Assembly (NCBI RefSeq): GCF_014203645.1
Contig: NZ_JACHJL010000032.1
Span: 1-52,516 of the forward strand
Direction: 5' to 3'
Length of the DNA: 52,516 bases
DNA from: Streptomyces zagrosensis
GTDB lineage: Bacteria; Actinomycetota; Actinomycetes; Streptomycetales; Streptomycetaceae
The notes under the pieces are model-generated. The model was not told the origin of the DNA. It did not search any database and saw only the letters and a program-made list of their open reading frames with translations. Position numbers and translations under genes: made by a program. Below, one piece after another: positions 50,491 through 52,516 of this stretch. Position 1 is the first letter of the stretch, and every line of letters begins with the position of its first letter.

Positions 50491-50546
50491 CGCGCCACGT
50501 GCCTCTCTGCGCGCTCCCAGCGGAGCCCCAGAGGACATGTGGCGCG
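50491..50546 (+). promoter_or_regulatory. Long stem-loop in the rnj leader
   Basis: The arms CGCGCCACGTGCCTCT (50491-50506) and AGAGGACATGTGGCGCG (50530-50546) pair along nearly their full length, with one G-U pair and one bulged base. The 23-base loop could hold a smaller hairpin. It ends 6 bases before the AAGGAGAG ribosome-binding site. It may control rnj expression or end dapA transcription. Confidence 0.6.
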
Positions 50547-50564
50547 CGTGGTAAGGAGAGTCTT

Positions 50565-52250
50565 TTGAGTCATCCGCATCCAGAACTCGGCCCGCCGCCG
50601 AAGCTTCCCAAGGGCGCCCTGCGGGTCACCCCGTTGGGCGGGCTCGGCGAGATCGGCCGCAACATGACCGTCTTCGAGTACGGTGGGCGGCTGCTGATCG
50701 TTGACTGCGGAGTGCTCTTCCCTGAGGAAGAGCAGCCTGGAGTTGACCTGATCCTGCCGGACTTCACGTCCATCCGGGATCGCCTCGCCGACATCGACGG
50801 CATCGTGCTCACGCACGGCCACGAGGACCACATCGGCGGCGTCCCCTTCCTGCTCCGCGAGAAGCCCGATATCCCGCTGATCGGCTCCAAGCTGACGCTC
50901 GCCCTGATCGAGGCGAAGCTTCAGGAGCATCGCATCCGGCCCTACACCCTCGAAGTCACCGAGGGGCACCGGGAGCGGATCGGTCCCTTCGAGTGCCAGT
51001 TCGTCGCGGTCAACCACTCCATCCCGGACGCCCTCGCGGTCGCCATCCGCACTCCCGCGGGCATGGTGGTGCACACCGGCGACTTCAAGATGGACCAGCT
51101 TCCGCTGGACGGGCGCCTCACCGATCTGCGCACCTTCGCCAAACTCGGCGAGGAGGGCATCGACCTGCTGCTCTCGGACTCCACCAACGCTGAGGTCCCC
51201 GGCTTCGTCGCCCCGGAGCGCGACATTTCCGGAGTGCTCCGCCAGGTCTTCGGCAACGCCGACAAGCGCATCATCGTGGCGAGCTTCGCCAGCCACGTAC
51301 ACCGCATCCAGCAGATCTTGGACGCGGCCCACGAGCACGGGCGACGCGTCGCCTTCGTCGGCCGCTCCATGGTTCGCAACATGGGCATCGCACGCGACCT
51401 GGGGTACCTACGCGTCCCCCCGGGGCTCGTCGTGGACGTACGCAGCCTCGATGACCTTCCCGACGACGAGGTCGTGCTGGTCTGCACGGGGTCACAGGGC
51501 GAGCCGATGGCGGCGCTGTCCCGGATGGCCAACCGCGACCACCAGATCCGCATCGTCCAGGGCGACACGGTCATCCTCGCCTCGTCCCTGATCCCGGGCA
51601 ACGAGAACGCGGTGTACCGGGTCATCAACGGGCTCACCCGCTGGGGCGCCAACGTCGTCCACAAGGGCAATGCCAAGGTGCACGTCTCGGGACACGCTTC
51701 GGCCGGCGAGCTCCTGTACTTCTACAACATCTGCAAGCCGCGCAACCTCATGCCCGTCCACGGCGAATGGCGCCATCTACGGGCCAATGCGGAACTCGGC
51801 GCGCTGACCGGCGTTCCCAAGGACCGGGTGGTCATCGCCGAGGACGGCGTCGTGGTCGATCTGGTGAACGGCATCGCCAAGATCGTCGGCAAGGTGCAGG
51901 CGGGTTACGTGTACGTGGACGGCCTCTCGGTCGGTGACGTCACGGAGTCCTCCCTCAAGGACCGCCGCATCCTTGGAGACGAGGGCATCATCTCCGTCTT
52001 CGTGGTGGTGGACAGCACCACCGGAAAGATCGTCGGTGGCCCGCATATCCAAGGCCGAGGCACCGGTATCGATGATTCCGCCTTTGTCGCGGTGACCCCG
52101 AAGATCGAGGAATCGCTGGCCAAGGCCGCAGCCGACGGCGTCGGCGAGCCACACCAGCTCCAGCAGCTCGTACGCCGCGCCATCGGTAAGTGGGTCTCTG
52201 ACAGCTACCGCCGGCGCCCGATGATCCTGCCGGTCGTCGTCGAGGTCTGA
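50565..52250 (+). CDS. rnj: Ribonuclease J
   Basis: A 561-residue metallo-beta-lactamase/beta-CASP ribonuclease with endo- and 5'-to-3' exonuclease activity in characterised homologues. The N-terminus has TPLGGLGEIGRNMTVFEY. The zinc motif is LTHGHEDHIGG near residue 80. DFKMDQLPLDGRLTDL and LSDSTNAEVPGF follow. The beta-CASP part has ASFASHVHRIQQILDAA and CTGSQGEPMAALSRMANRD, and the C-terminal lactamase signature is VSGHASAGELLYFYNICKPR. The start is TTG at 50565, supported by AAGGAGAG at 50553-50560; the product begins SHPHPELG as I recall for the S. coelicolor protein. A 13-bp hairpin follows the stop. Confidence 0.96.
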   Translation: MSHPHPELGPPPKLPKGALRVTPLGGLGEIGRNMTVFEYGGRLLIVDCGVLFPEEEQPGVDLILPDFTSIRDRLADIDGIVLTHGHEDHIGGVPFLLREKPDIPLIGSKLTLALIEAKLQEHRIRPYTLEVTEGHRERIGPFECQFVAVNHSIPDALAVAIRTPAGMVVHTGDFKMDQLPLDGRLTDLRTFAKLGEEGIDLLLSDSTNAEVPGFVAPERDISGVLRQVFGNADKRIIVASFASHVHRIQQILDAAHEHGRRVAFVGRSMVRNMGIARDLGYLRVPPGLVVDVRSLDDLPDDEVVLVCTGSQGEPMAALSRMANRDHQIRIVQGDTVILASSLIPGNENAVYRVINGLTRWGANVVHKGNAKVHVSGHASAGELLYFYNICKPRNLMPVHGEWRHLRANAELGALTGVPKDRVVIAEDGVVVDLVNGIAKIVGKVQAGYVYVDGLSVGDVTESSLKDRRILGDEGIISVFVVVDSTTGKIVGGPHIQGRGTGIDDSAFVAVTPKIEESLAKAAADGVGEPHQLQQLVRRAIGKWVSDSYRRRPMILPVVVEV

Positions 52251-52264
52251 CCATCCTTCACCCT

Positions 52265-52313
52265 CTGGACGGCCGCGCCCGGCCTCGATTTGCCTCCGGC
52301 CGCGGCCGTCCAG
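52265..52313 (+). terminator. Hairpin terminator after rnj
   Basis: CTGGACGGCCGCG (52265-52277) pairs perfectly with CGCGGCCGTCCAG (52301-52313) around a 23-base loop that can itself form a CCGG-CCGG pair. It lies 14 bases after the rnj stop. Confidence 0.88.
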
Positions 52314-52359
52314 TACGTTTACGGCTCCACCTGATCGGGAACCCGACGTACTCATACGT

Positions 52360-52516
52360 AGGGAAACACCGAAACAAGGTGGGGAAATCGACTCAGAGAA
52401 ATCTGATAAAGTCGGTATCACGCCGAAAGGCAAAAGGCTCTCCAACGGCCACTGGAAACAAATTCCGCCGGAAACAGCGGGAAAAGGATCTGGTAAGGTT
52501 GGAAACACCGAAGGGA
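52360..52516 (+). promoter_or_regulatory. Start of an rRNA operon leader (tandem promoters), cut by window edge
   Basis: The sequence drops sharply in G+C and fills with GGAAA and CCGAAAGG words. Two near-copies of TCTGRTAARGTYGG followed by CACnCCGAARGG lie at 52403 and 52489, 86 bases apart. Each includes a TAARGT hexamer that could be a -10 box (52407-52412 and 52494-52499). This closely resembles the leader region I recall upstream of streptomycete 16S rRNA genes. The rRNA genes themselves would lie beyond the window. Confidence 0.7.

Overview
This window is high-G+C actinobacterial chromosome, almost certainly Streptomyces or a close relative. The evidence is the strong G/C bias at third codon positions, many GTG starts (one TTG), large overlapping antisense shadow frames, and a gene order that I recall from the S. 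coelicolor core (ispG, proS, rimP-nusA-ylxR-infB, rbfA-truB-ribF, ESX locus, rpsO-pnp, dapB, thyX, dapA, rnj). I could not run any search, so family names rest on recognised motifs and remembered gene order.

Layout. 1-7 kb: the end of ispG, two GNAT acetyltransferases, proS, then a minus-strand group made of an aminoglycoside-phosphotransferase-like protein with altered catalytic residues, a ferritin-like DUF4439 protein and a lipoprotein. 7-16.5 kb: the translation and ribosome-assembly block rimP, nusA, ylxR, infB, a DUF503 gene, rbfA, truB and ribF. A perfect 22-bp inverted repeat then separates it from the next block. 16.9-40.4 kb: a complete type VII (ESX) secretion locus. It holds a giant MinD/ParA-type protein, a Pro/Gly-rich unknown, EccE, EccB, a mycosin, a membrane-anchored beta-propeller, a WXG-like pair of unknown function, a second mycosin, two WXG100 proteins, EccC and EccD. 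I see no EccA. 41-52.5 kb: rpsO, pnp, an M16 peptidase, dapB, small membrane proteins, thyX, dapA and rnj. The last ~150 bases look like the leader of an rRNA operon.

How the genes work together. The EccB/C/D/E proteins would form the membrane channel, the mycosins its extracellular proteases, and the WXG100 and WXG-like proteins its substrates. The flanking genes serve translation initiation, RNA turnover (PNPase and RNase J), and lysine/diaminopimelate and thymidylate synthesis.

Most notable observations. (1) A dispersed 7-bp tandem repeat family, GGRGCAC, fills about ten intergenic gaps in both orientations and contains perfect arrays of up to 13 units. (2) The infB leader carries three overlapping mini-ORFs in a stop-start chain (MSTR, MSTR, MSTPMK). 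(3) Four TTA leucine codons fall in three ESX genes, including both mycosins, which suggests control by the bldA tRNA. (4) An APH-fold protein has lost key catalytic residues. (5) An uncharacterised WXG-like pair lies beside the second mycosin. (6) A long stem-loop sits just upstream of the RNase J ribosome-binding site.
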